NCBI GenBank assembly: GCA_031276235.1
Contig: JAISNL010000169.1
Location: forward strand, 1 to 34,348
Source: Prevotellaceae bacterium
Lineage (GTDB): Bacteria; Bacteroidota; Bacteroidia; Bacteroidales; UBA932
DNA: 34,348 nucleotides
Direction: 5' to 3'
The translations under genes were made by a program, and so were the position numbers. The notes under the pieces are model-generated. The model saw only the letters and a list, made by a program, of their open reading frames with translations. It ran no database searches and was not told the DNA's origin. Positions 1 through 8,042 of the stretch are shown piece by piece; position 1 is the stretch's first letter; every line of letters starts with the position of its first letter.

Positions 1-5
1 TGATT

Positions 6-809
6 ATGAGTATACTTACCGATGACAAAATTACAGGAATTTTTTGTATAGTAGATGATTTTTGTAAAGAATTATCAAAAGAGTTGACAGAAATACCAAA
101 ATTGGAGGCTGGCGGCACAAAACATCGCAACCGTCCATATACAATGTCAGAGAGCGAGATAATCACCATCCTCTTGCTCTATCATTTTGGAAGTTTCAAA
201 AACTTCAAACATTATTACCTGCACTATATTTGTGTACATTTGAAACAAGAATTTCCAAATGCATTGTCATACAATCGTTTTATTCAAATAGAACATCGCG
301 TTTTCATGCCTGTGATGTTTTTTCTGAACACAGTCTGTTTCGGGAAATGTACAGGTATAACTTTTATTGACAGCACAAAAATGATAAAGGTGAATTACTT
401 TCATTTTGCCTTACACCCGGCAATGTTGACGACAGAAACCCTCAAACAATTAAAACTCTAACCAAGAAACTGTTTGGTAAACTTTTCGCTGATAGAAGGA
501 TATATTTCTGCTACGCTTTTTAAAATGCTTTTCGACGATGGAATATTCCTTGTTACAGGCATCAAAAGCAATATGAAGAATCGTCTGATGCCACAACTCG
601 ATCGCATACTGTTACGTAAACGCTCTGTTATTGAGACTATTAATGACGAATTAAAAAACATCGGCAACATTGAACATTCGCGTCATTGATCTGTTAATAA
701 CTTCATTATGAATTTGATCTCGGTGCTCGGTGCATACTGTTTCTTCGATAAAAAACCATCTATCAGAATTAACTATCCGCAGATATTAGGGAAATTAGTT
801 TTAGTTTAG
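6..809 (+). pseudogene. Degenerate IS982-family transposase (IS relic)
   Basis: ORF 6..461 begins with an IS982-like N-terminus (SESEIITILLLYHFGSFKNFKHYY...YNRFIQIEHR). The homology continues in other frames: [39 protein letters not shown], then [32 protein letters not shown], then SVNNFIMNLISVLGAYCFFDKKPSIRI after an in-frame TGA, ending at TAG 807-809. Confidence 0.85.
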
Positions 810-926
810 TTCCTCTATTATTTGAATATATCCTTTGATCTTTCTTTTCCGATAACATTTGTGTAATCGGAATCATGACAATTGCCCCTAATTTTCCTCG
901 CTTTTGATCTATGGCTTATCCAAAAC

Positions 927-2324
927 TCAGGTTATTATTTTATCATCCGAGTGGTCATCAATATTTTTTATGTATTTTTTTGTTTCGACAGCAACTACTC
1001 CGCTCAACAAAATGAGAGCAATAAGATTGGGTATAGCCATCAAACCGTTGGTAATATCTGCAAAATTCCAAATCAAATCCAGCGAAAATACCGCTCCTGT
1101 GAATACCATTATCAAATACGCAATTTTGTAGGGAAGTACTGATTTGCGCCCGAAAAGATATTCAATCGACTTCTCTGCATAGTACGACCAGCCGATAATA
1201 GTTGTAAAAGCAAACATTAAAAGCGACAGACCGAGAATTGTTTCTCCGAAAGGCACATTTGAAAAAGCCAGCTGCGTTAAGCCAAAGCCTGTAAGTCCCG
1301 ATTCCCATGCGCCGGTGTTTACGATTGTCAAGCCTGTTAGAGCGCAAATAACAACAGTATCCCAAAATGTACCGGAAGACGATACCAGCGCCTGCCTTAC
1401 GGAATTGCGTGTGCGTGCGGCAGCGGCAACAATAGCGGCAGAACCAAGCCCTGATTCGTTTGAAAACAGTCCGCGTGCAACGCCGTAGCGTGCCGCAAGC
1501 ATTATTATCACACCTGCGCCGCCACCGCTCGCCGCCTTGAACGAAAATGCCTGATTAAAAATTAATTTTATGCTGTCTATTAATGTTTCGTAACCTGTAA
1601 TCAATATAAACAAACAGCCCGCTACATAAAAAAACGCCATAAACGGCACTATGCTCTGGCTTACCCGTGCAATGCTTTTTATTCCTCCTATGATTACCAG
1701 TCCCGCAATTAACGCCAAAAAAAGCCCTATCAGTATTTTTGTTTCTATAATGATGCCTGCAATATTTATTTCGGAGGCAAAGTTAAACGTTGTAAAAACA
1801 GCATCCTTTATTGAATTTGATTGTGTTGACGAACCTATGCCAAAAGCAGCCATAGCAGCAAATACGGCAAACATTATTCCTAATATTTTTCCGAGTTTTT
1901 TATTTTTCAATCCGTATTGAAGATAATACATCGGACCTCCGGCAATGCTGCCATCTTTGCGCACTGTTCTGTATTTCACGGCAAGCAATCCTTCGGCATA
2001 TTTTGTTGATATGCCCAAAACTCCCGTCATCCATATCCAAAATATTGCTCCGGGACCTCCGAGCGCAATGGCTGTGGCTACGCCTACTATATTGCCTGTT
2101 CCTATGGTTGCGGCAAGCGCAGTTGCCAGCGCGCTGAACTGGCTAACATCTCCGTGCGAACTCTTATCGCGCATTACGGAAAGACGGATTGCCCTGCCAA
2201 CATAACGCTGTATGAAACCGAGCCTGAATGTTAAAAAAACATGAGTCCCAAACAGAAGTATTAAAAGAGGCCATCCCCATAACCATGAGGACAAATCTGC
2301 AATAAAATTAGAAAAATCAGCCAT
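927..2324 (-). CDS. Sodium:alanine/amino-acid symporter, AGCS family
   Basis: 465 aa multi-TM protein with AGCS signatures (ATALAATIGTGNIVGVATAIALGGPGAIFWIWMTG; RGLFSNESGLGSAAIVAAAA). Confidence 0.93.
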   Translation of the reverse strand: MADFSNFIADLSSWLWGWPLLILLFGTHVFLTFRLGFIQRYVGRAIRLSVMRDKSSHGDVSQFSALATALAATIGTGNIVGVATAIALGGPGAIFWIWMTGVLGISTKYAEGLLAVKYRTVRKDGSIAGGPMYYLQYGLKNKKLGKILGIMFAVFAAMAAFGIGSSTQSNSIKDAVFTTFNFASEINIAGIIIETKILIGLFLALIAGLVIIGGIKSIARVSQSIVPFMAFFYVAGCLFILITGYETLIDSIKLIFNQAFSFKAASGGGAGVIIMLAARYGVARGLFSNESGLGSAAIVAAAARTRNSVRQALVSSSGTFWDTVVICALTGLTIVNTGAWESGLTGFGLTQLAFSNVPFGETILGLSLLMFAFTTIIGWSYYAEKSIEYLFGRKSVLPYKIAYLIMVFTGAVFSLDLIWNFADITNGLMAIPNLIALILLSGVVAVETKKYIKNIDDHSDDKIIT

Positions 2325-2346
2325 AGTATTTTTATTATGTTATCTG

Positions 2347-2354
2347 CAAAGGTA
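2347..2354 (-). promoter_or_regulatory. Bacteroidetes -7 element (TACCTTTG) upstream of the AGCS symporter
   Basis: Reverse complement of CAAAGGTA; matches TAnnTTTG just upstream of the start at 2324. Confidence 0.55.
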
Positions 2355-2395
2355 ATTTTTTTTGATAAAAAAATTATCATTACAAAAAAAATATA

Positions 2396-2403
2396 TATCT
2401 TTG
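2396..2403 (+). promoter_or_regulatory. Bacteroidetes -7 element (TATCTTTG) upstream of ORF 2445..2807
   Basis: Exact TAnnTTTG about 40 bp before the start codon; divergent from the 2347 element. Confidence 0.55.
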
Positions 2404-2444
2404 CCGCTGATAAAAAAATATTAACATAATTAAAATAACGGGTT

Positions 2445-2807
2445 ATGGAACAAATAACAAAAAATTTCAAGCTTATTGCAGGAGTGTTGGTAATCATTTT
2501 CAGCTTTTTACCATTTTATACAGGTGTAAGCGGATTTTGGTTACTCAGCCATGGCGATATTCTTTCTCTTCTTTTTGTTTTGGTGATTTTATTAGGCGCG
2601 GCAGCTCTAATATTTGTTTCCTTAGTAAAAGATATTGAAGTAACGCCAAAATTCAAGCTATCCTTTCTTGCCAAATTGGCAATACTTGCAGGTGCAGTAT
2701 TAATATTGGTTAAATTACTGCTAAGCAGTTTAGGATTGCTTTTAGTAATTGCTGTTGCCCTTGCTCTTTTCTTTGAAGACAAGGTTGTACAAAGGCTAAA
2801 AAAATAA
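2445..2807 (+). CDS. Small integral membrane protein, function unknown
   Basis: 120 aa hydrophobic ORF with own promoter motif and a strong 3' hairpin. Confidence 0.75.
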   Translation: MEQITKNFKLIAGVLVIIFSFLPFYTGVSGFWLLSHGDILSLLFVLVILLGAAALIFVSLVKDIEVTPKFKLSFLAKLAILAGAVLILVKLLLSSLGLLLVIAVALALFFEDKVVQRLKK

Positions 2808-2830
2808 TTATACAAATTATTTTTCTGGTT

Positions 2831-2867
2831 TGAAGACTTGCCGCATGTAATGTTCGGCAAGTCTTCA
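2831..2867 (+). terminator. Rho-independent terminator
   Basis: 13-bp perfect stem TGAAGACTTGCCG / CGGCAAGTCTTCA, 11-nt loop, followed by TTTTTT. Confidence 0.88.
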
Positions 2868-2900
2868 TTTTTTAGAGTCGTACTCAAAGCATCCGAAAAC

Positions 2901-2979
2901 GTCAGCCCCTTCTCCTGAAAAGGGACGCCCCTTTTGGTAAAAACATCAGCCCCTTTTCAGGAAAAGGGAAGCCCCTTTT
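2901..2979. repeat. Two tandem divergent copies of a CAGCCCCTT..AAAAGGGA.GCCCCTTTT intergenic element
   Basis: gtcagccccttctcctgaaaagggacgcccctttt and atcagccccttttcaggaaaagggaagcccctttt, each with self-complementary segments. Confidence 0.6.
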
Positions 2980-3131
2980 TTTCACGACTTCCGCTTATTA
3001 AAGCAATCGCTCTTCAGCAACGCTGTAAAAATGCTGGCAGCGTCATACATTACAAGACCGTTGAAAGTTGAAAATGATAATTAATAATGAGATGATAAAC
3101 ATAATGGCAAAGGCGCTTAAAAGAAACACCG

Positions 3132-3164
3132 CATCATTGCAAACGTCAGCGAAGCAATCCAGAA
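3132..3164 (+). repeat. Degenerate CATTG...GCAATCCAGA intergenic repeat, copy 1
   Basis: catcattgcaaacgtcagcgaagcaatccagaa; related to the reverse complement of 16767..16803. Confidence 0.5.
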
Positions 3165-3209
3165 TAGTTAATAGTAAAACAAATAACTTTCAACTGTTTC
3201 GGTAAATCT

Positions 3210-5003
3210 CTAAGTAAATTTTGCCGATACTGTCCGTTTTTTGTTCAATTTGTTGCGTCTGCGTTTGTCGCGTTTTTGCGATTTGTCTGATTTGGCTCTT
3301 TTGCGGGCGTTTTCATAAAAATTATGTCCTTCATTATTATACTGTCTTTGCTTTTTGCTTTCTTTGGCAATATCTATTTCAAATGAAGTTCTGTTATTTC
3401 TGTAAAAGGCATTTAAAAGCTGTTCAGACTGATCGGCAAATACATCAAAAAAGGTAAATTTATCGGATATTTCAATATTGTTTATATTTATTGATTTATC
3501 GTTGGTTATATCGTTTATAAGCCCCAAAATAGCGCGAGGCGAAGCATTTTGTTTTGCTCCAAAATTTATTTTCATTCTTATTCGCTGTCCCCGTTTGGAT
3601 GTTTTGTCGCGGTTATTGCGGTTTTCGCAGTTGCGTTCTTTTTGCGATTTGTGGTTTTCATCTTTACTGGGCTTGTCGGGAATATTCAAATCGACTGCAT
3701 TTTTGTAATAATCGAGAAATCTGTTAAATTCGAGCGAAACAAAACGGCGTATAATATCTTCTTTGGGGAGATATTCCAGTTTTTTGAATACATGCGGGAG
3801 GAACTGGTCTATTTTTTCATCGTTCACCTGCACATGTTCCATTCGTTCTATCTGGTAGAAAAGCTGGCGTTTGCAAATATCCAGCCCTGATGGAACATTT
3901 TCTTTTTTAAATTGCTTTTTCACCATTCGTTCTATTTCGCGAATACGATTATGTTCGCGCGTATGAATGATTGAAACCGCAATGCCTTTTTTGTTTGCTC
4001 TTCCCGTTCGTCCGCTGCGATGAGTATAAATTTCAACATCGTCGGGAAGATTATAATTTATAACATGAGTCAGGTCGTTTACATCAAGTCCGCGAGCGGC
4101 AACGTCGGTTGCAACAAGTATTTGCAGATTGCGTATTCTGAATTTGTTCATCACCGAATCGCGCTGCGGCTGGCTTAAATCTCCATGCAGGGCATCTGCA
4201 TTATAGCCATCGCGCATCAGTTTTTCGGCAACATCTTTTGTTTCCTGTCGGGTTCTGCAAAATACTATTCCGTAAATATCGGGGTTTATATCAACAATTC
4301 GTTTCAGCGCCAGATAGCGGTTTGCCGCCTGCACCGTGTAATAAATATGTTCTACGTTGTCGCTTCCCGAATTGCGAATGCCTATTGAAATTGATTTTGA
4401 ATCGCGCATGTATTTTTGGGCAATCTGTTCAATCGCTTTAGGCATTGTTGCCGAAAAAAGCAATGTGCGGCGTTCGTCTGGAACGCTTTGTAATATTGTT
4501 TCCAAATCTTCCTGAAAGCCCATGTTGAGCATTTCGTCGGCTTCGTCAAGAACTAAAAACGACACGTGGTCAAGTTTTACTTTTTTTCTGTTGATAAGGT
4601 CAATCAGACGTCCCGGCGTTGCAACAACTATTTGAGGCTGCTCGGTCAGTTGCCTTATTTGCGATATAATATTTTCGCCTCCGTAAACGGGAACGATTTT
4701 TATACCTGACATGTATTGCGCATAATTTTTCAAATCGTTTGCAATCTGAATACACAATTCGCGCGTAGGCGACAGTATTAAAACCTGAGTCTGTTTTTTC
4801 TCGCTGTTTATTAAATTCAGCAAAGGCAAACCGAATGCGGCTGTTTTGCCTGTTCCTGTTTGCGCCAGCGCAATTAAATCGCATGTTTCGTTCATTACGA
4901 ACGGAATTACCTGTTCCTGTACAGGCATGGGATTTTCGAAGCCAAGACAATCAACTGCCGTGATAAGTTCGGTACATAATCCCAAATTTTTGAAAGTAGT
5001 CAT
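3210..5003 (-). CDS. deaD: DEAD-box ATP-dependent RNA helicase with DbpA-type RNA-binding domain and basic C-terminal tail
   Basis: Q motif, AQTGTGKT, PTRELCIQ, VLDEADEML, SAT, HRSGRTGR motifs; C-terminal DbpA-like segment, then a Lys/Arg-rich tail. Confidence 0.93.
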   Translation of the reverse strand: MTTFKNLGLCTELITAVDCLGFENPMPVQEQVIPFVMNETCDLIALAQTGTGKTAAFGLPLLNLINSEKKQTQVLILSPTRELCIQIANDLKNYAQYMSGIKIVPVYGGENIISQIRQLTEQPQIVVATPGRLIDLINRKKVKLDHVSFLVLDEADEMLNMGFQEDLETILQSVPDERRTLLFSATMPKAIEQIAQKYMRDSKSISIGIRNSGSDNVEHIYYTVQAANRYLALKRIVDINPDIYGIVFCRTRQETKDVAEKLMRDGYNADALHGDLSQPQRDSVMNKFRIRNLQILVATDVAARGLDVNDLTHVINYNLPDDVEIYTHRSGRTGRANKKGIAVSIIHTREHNRIREIERMVKKQFKKENVPSGLDICKRQLFYQIERMEHVQVNDEKIDQFLPHVFKKLEYLPKEDIIRRFVSLEFNRFLDYYKNAVDLNIPDKPSKDENHKSQKERNCENRNNRDKTSKRGQRIRMKINFGAKQNASPRAILGLINDITNDKSININNIEISDKFTFFDVFADQSEQLLNAFYRNNRTSFEIDIAKESKKQRQYNNEGHNFYENARKRAKSDKSQKRDKRRRNKLNKKRTVSAKFT

Positions 5004-5187
5004 AAAAATATAAATGTTTACACGCTTGGTTGTATCGGCTCGAAGATTCTTTTATTTTTATAATTTTGATTTGAATAATTAATTTGTTATTGCTCAAAAC
5101 GTGTAATCCCACTAAAACGAAAGGCTGCAAGCCATTCGGAGAATTTTATCAAGAAAATACTAAACAAACGTCAGTTAAAATTGGGCG

Positions 5188-5195
5188 CAAAAGTA
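5188..5195 (-). promoter_or_regulatory. Bacteroidetes -7 element (TACTTTTG), putative helicase promoter
   Basis: Reverse complement CAAAAGTA; exact TAnnTTTG about 185 bp upstream of the helicase start. Confidence 0.4.
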
Positions 5196-5379
5196 GTAAA
5201 AAATATTATACCGCAACACATTCATCAATAAATATTTTTCAAATACGGTCAGCAGTTTGCGAATAACAATATTTAGATTGCATATTTGAATATCGTTTAT
5301 GCTGTTTCAAATTTTTTGTCAAAAATTTTATAAATATGCGTGCGATTGAGAATATTTCATATAAATTTGTTGAAAAAAT

Positions 5380-6264
5380 ATGGATATGAAAATACTTGTT
5401 ACCGGCGCCGAAGGGCAATTAGGCAGTGAAATTCAAAAAATTTCGGCAAAAAATCATTCGTTTCAATACATTTTTACCGATTATGCCGAACTTGATATAA
5501 CCGATATAAATTCGGTGAAAAAATTTTTTGCCCTTCAGCGTCCCGATTTTTTGATAAATTGCGCTGCATATACTGCCGTAGATAAAGCAGAATCGGATTA
5601 TGAAAAAGCATTGCTTATTAATGCTGATGCGGTTGCCAATTTGGCAGATGCCTGCAAAATTTGCGATACTGTATTTTTCCATATTTCTACCGATTATGTT
5701 TTTGATGGCAAAAAACCTTCTGCCTATTTTGAAAACGACCAAACCAATCCTGTTTCAGCATACGGAAAAACAAAATTATACGGAGAGCAAAATGCTTTGA
5801 AATATCACAAATCTGTTATTATCCGAACATCGTGGCTATATTCATCTTTCGGCAACAATTTTGTGAAAACGATGTTGCGATTAGGCGCGGAACGCCAAAC
5901 AGTAAAAGTTGTTGCCGACCAGACAGGCTCGCCTACATACGCCGAAGATTTGGCTAATGCAATATTGAAAATTACAGATAAAATTGTCGAAAATCCTGCA
6001 AATCTGAAATCGGGAATTTATCATTTTTCAAATGAGGGACAATGTTCGTGGTGCGATTTTGCAAAAGAAATTATGATGATGTCGGGCAATAAAAACTGCC
6101 GTGTAGAACCAGTTTCAACATCCGAATATCCAACTCCAGCACAGCGCCCGCAATACAGTTTGCTGAACAAAGAGAAAATAAAAGTTGATTACGATGTAGA
6201 TGTCCCTCACTGGAAAACAGGTTTGCAAAAATGCATTAATATACTTAAACAAAAAAACTGCTGA
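5380..6264 (+). CDS. rfbD: dTDP-4-dehydrorhamnose reductase
   Basis: 294 aa SDR protein: ILVTGAEGQLGSEI, INCAAYTAVDKAE, STDYVFDG, YGKTKLYGE, RTSWLYSSFGNNFVKTM. Confidence 0.93.
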   Translation: MDMKILVTGAEGQLGSEIQKISAKNHSFQYIFTDYAELDITDINSVKKFFALQRPDFLINCAAYTAVDKAESDYEKALLINADAVANLADACKICDTVFFHISTDYVFDGKKPSAYFENDQTNPVSAYGKTKLYGEQNALKYHKSVIIRTSWLYSSFGNNFVKTMLRLGAERQTVKVVADQTGSPTYAEDLANAILKITDKIVENPANLKSGIYHFSNEGQCSWCDFAKEIMMMSGNKNCRVEPVSTSEYPTPAQRPQYSLLNKEKIKVDYDVDVPHWKTGLQKCINILKQKNC

Positions 6265-6307
6265 TGTACTGTGGAATCATATAATTATATTAAAGTATGG
6301 CATTATC

Positions 6308-6337
6308 ATATTTTGCGGTGCAAAGACAGAATAAAAT
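6308..6337 (+). repeat. Imperfect direct repeat flanking the MTase gene, left copy
   Basis: atattttgcggtgcaaagacagaataaaat versus aatatttcggcgcaaagatagaataaaaa at 7841..7869 (two substitutions and one indel in the core). Confidence 0.55.
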
Positions 6338-6421
6338 AGAGGAACTGGGGCTGAATCAACAGATAAAAACAATACTGCGAGCGAAAAATTCCTCGCTTTT
6401 TGTGGCAAAATGGCAGTTTTG

Positions 6422-6480
6422 ACAGTTGACAGTTAACAGTTGACAGTTTTTATCATTCTCAACTGTTAACTGTCAACTGT
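6422..6480. repeat. Perfect 22-bp inverted repeat built from ACAGTTR heptamers; possible bidirectional terminator
   Basis: ACAGTTGACAGTTAACAGTTGA (6422-6443) and TCAACTGTTAACTGTCAACTGT (6459-6480), 15-nt loop, between convergent genes. Confidence 0.85.
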
Positions 6481-7750
6481 TTCTCTGCACCAATACTCTC
6501 CTAAATTTTTCTTTACCATTGACAACAGGTATATACGATGTATTTTCTTCAATAAGTTTATATCCCTTTTCCAATATACCGTTTAATATTGGACGGGCTG
6601 ATACGGCAAAAGGTTTTTCATAGTCATTCGGAATATAACAGTTATCTACTAACAATATTTTCAAATCGTCATATTGTTTATGCTTTTCGGGTATTTCTTT
6701 TAATGAAACTATTTTTAATTGCTTATATTTTGGTCTGTCTTTTACAGGAATATTTGTAAACCAATAACCCGCCGCTCTGTTAAGTTCTTTCTTGGGCGTT
6801 AAAAACCAGTCTATTTCATTATATCCCGCCCATACTTTATTATCCTTAAAATATGGAATATATGCTTTTGTAACAGGATTTGCAATATTAGAAATAATGA
6901 GAAACTGCTTTCCGCTTTCAACAGTAATTTTCCAATAATCTATCGCTCTTGAGAACGGCGGGTTTGTGCATACTATATCCGCTTCTTCTTTAAGTATTTT
7001 AAGCGATAGCGGGTCATCAAAACTGCCTGTATAGCCTTTTGGAAAATCTTTAAATTCCTTGAAGCCGTCTTTGGTAAATACATAGCCTTTCGTGCCTTGA
7101 TTGAATAAGTCCACAGCGCCGCTGTAGTGTGTGCATATCAACTTTTTCAATTCAAGTTCTTTGAAATTACGCAAAAAATATAGCGCAAACGCCGATGTAT
7201 TCTTTTCATTGTTATCAACCGCGTCATCGCAGTTGCAGAACACCGTTTTATCCTTCCAAATCTTTTTATCATACATCGACAGTTCCTTTTCAACGTCTTC
7301 GTATCTGGTATAAAACTCGTCATTATTTGCTTTTTGCGCCTTTTGCAATACGTCTCTTTGGGATAATCCTCTTTCTTCAAGAGACGGCGTTGTTTTCTTT
7401 ACTATTTTTATTATCTCTTTTTTATCTTCGGTTTTAATAAATATTTCTTTAACAAACAGCGGATGGCTTTTTATAAATGTTACATACTGCTTAAACAGTT
7501 CGGAATTGAAAAAATATATTTCTCTGCTTTTTTCTTCTCGAAGGGCGCTGTATTTTATTTTTATATCATTTTCAACTTCTGTCATATTTTTTACTTCACA
7601 GGCAAATAAATACCGGTAAACGTTTTCTTTGGATTTGCCTGTCATATTGTTGTATTCTTTTAGCCTTCTTTCCAAATCGTTGGTTTTGCCGATTTTGCAT
7701 TTTGAAGGCTCTAAAGAGGCTTGAACTGTGTAAATGTATTGTTTTGCCAT
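6473..7750 (-). CDS. Fusion protein: N-terminal GIY-YIG-like (T5orf172/MUG113) domain + EcoRI-type adenine-specific DNA methyltransferase
   Basis: N-terminus YIYTVQASLEPSKCKIGKTNDLERRLKEYN...EVENDIKIKYS resembles the T5orf172 GIY-YIG fold. From about aa 135: NNDEFYTRYEDVEKEL...VDLFNQGTKGYVF...DIVCTNPPFSRAIDYW, an amino-MTase with NPPF motif as in EcoRI methylases. Confidence 0.8.
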   Translation of the reverse strand: MAKQYIYTVQASLEPSKCKIGKTNDLERRLKEYNNMTGKSKENVYRYLFACEVKNMTEVENDIKIKYSALREEKSREIYFFNSELFKQYVTFIKSHPLFVKEIFIKTEDKKEIIKIVKKTTPSLEERGLSQRDVLQKAQKANNDEFYTRYEDVEKELSMYDKKIWKDKTVFCNCDDAVDNNEKNTSAFALYFLRNFKELELKKLICTHYSGAVDLFNQGTKGYVFTKDGFKEFKDFPKGYTGSFDDPLSLKILKEEADIVCTNPPFSRAIDYWKITVESGKQFLIISNIANPVTKAYIPYFKDNKVWAGYNEIDWFLTPKKELNRAAGYWFTNIPVKDRPKYKQLKIVSLKEIPEKHKQYDDLKILLVDNCYIPNDYEKPFAVSARPILNGILEKGYKLIEENTSYIPVVNGKEKFRRVLVQRNS

Positions 7751-7776
7751 TTTTTGTTTCTTCTGATGATTTTAAT

Positions 7777-7806
7777 ATATTATTACCATATTTTGTATTG
7801 TGTCAA
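7777..7806 (-). promoter_or_regulatory. sigma70-like promoter TTGACA-N18-TAATAT upstream of the MTase
   Basis: Minus strand reads TTGACA CAATACAAAATATGGTAA TAATAT, about 27 bp before the ATG at 7750. Confidence 0.4.
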
Positions 7807-7840
7807 GTCCATATTTGTATGTTTATCATCGTAAATAAAA

Positions 7841-7869
7841 AATATTTCGGCGCAAAGATAGAATAAAAA
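7841..7869 (+). repeat. Imperfect direct repeat flanking the MTase gene, right copy
   Basis: See 6308..6337; also contains TATCTTTG on the minus strand (7853-7860). Confidence 0.55.
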
Positions 7870-8042
7870 ACTTTATAATTTTTCATCTGGCGGCAGGGCT
7901 GCTTTCTTTATATCGTTATTATTATCCATTAATTCTAAATTTTTCATTTTATTTACATCTTCGCATTTGAGATTCCCAATCATTTTTTTACATGTCGCCT
8001 AATTTTACTAATTTTACAGCCTGATATTATTAATAATTGCAA

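Noticed and set aside
882-2205. Plus- and minus-strand ORFs overlapping the symporter (882..1142, 904..1131, 1162..1365, 1651..1920, 1945..2205)
   Set aside because: Shadow ORFs of a well-supported AGCS coding sequence.
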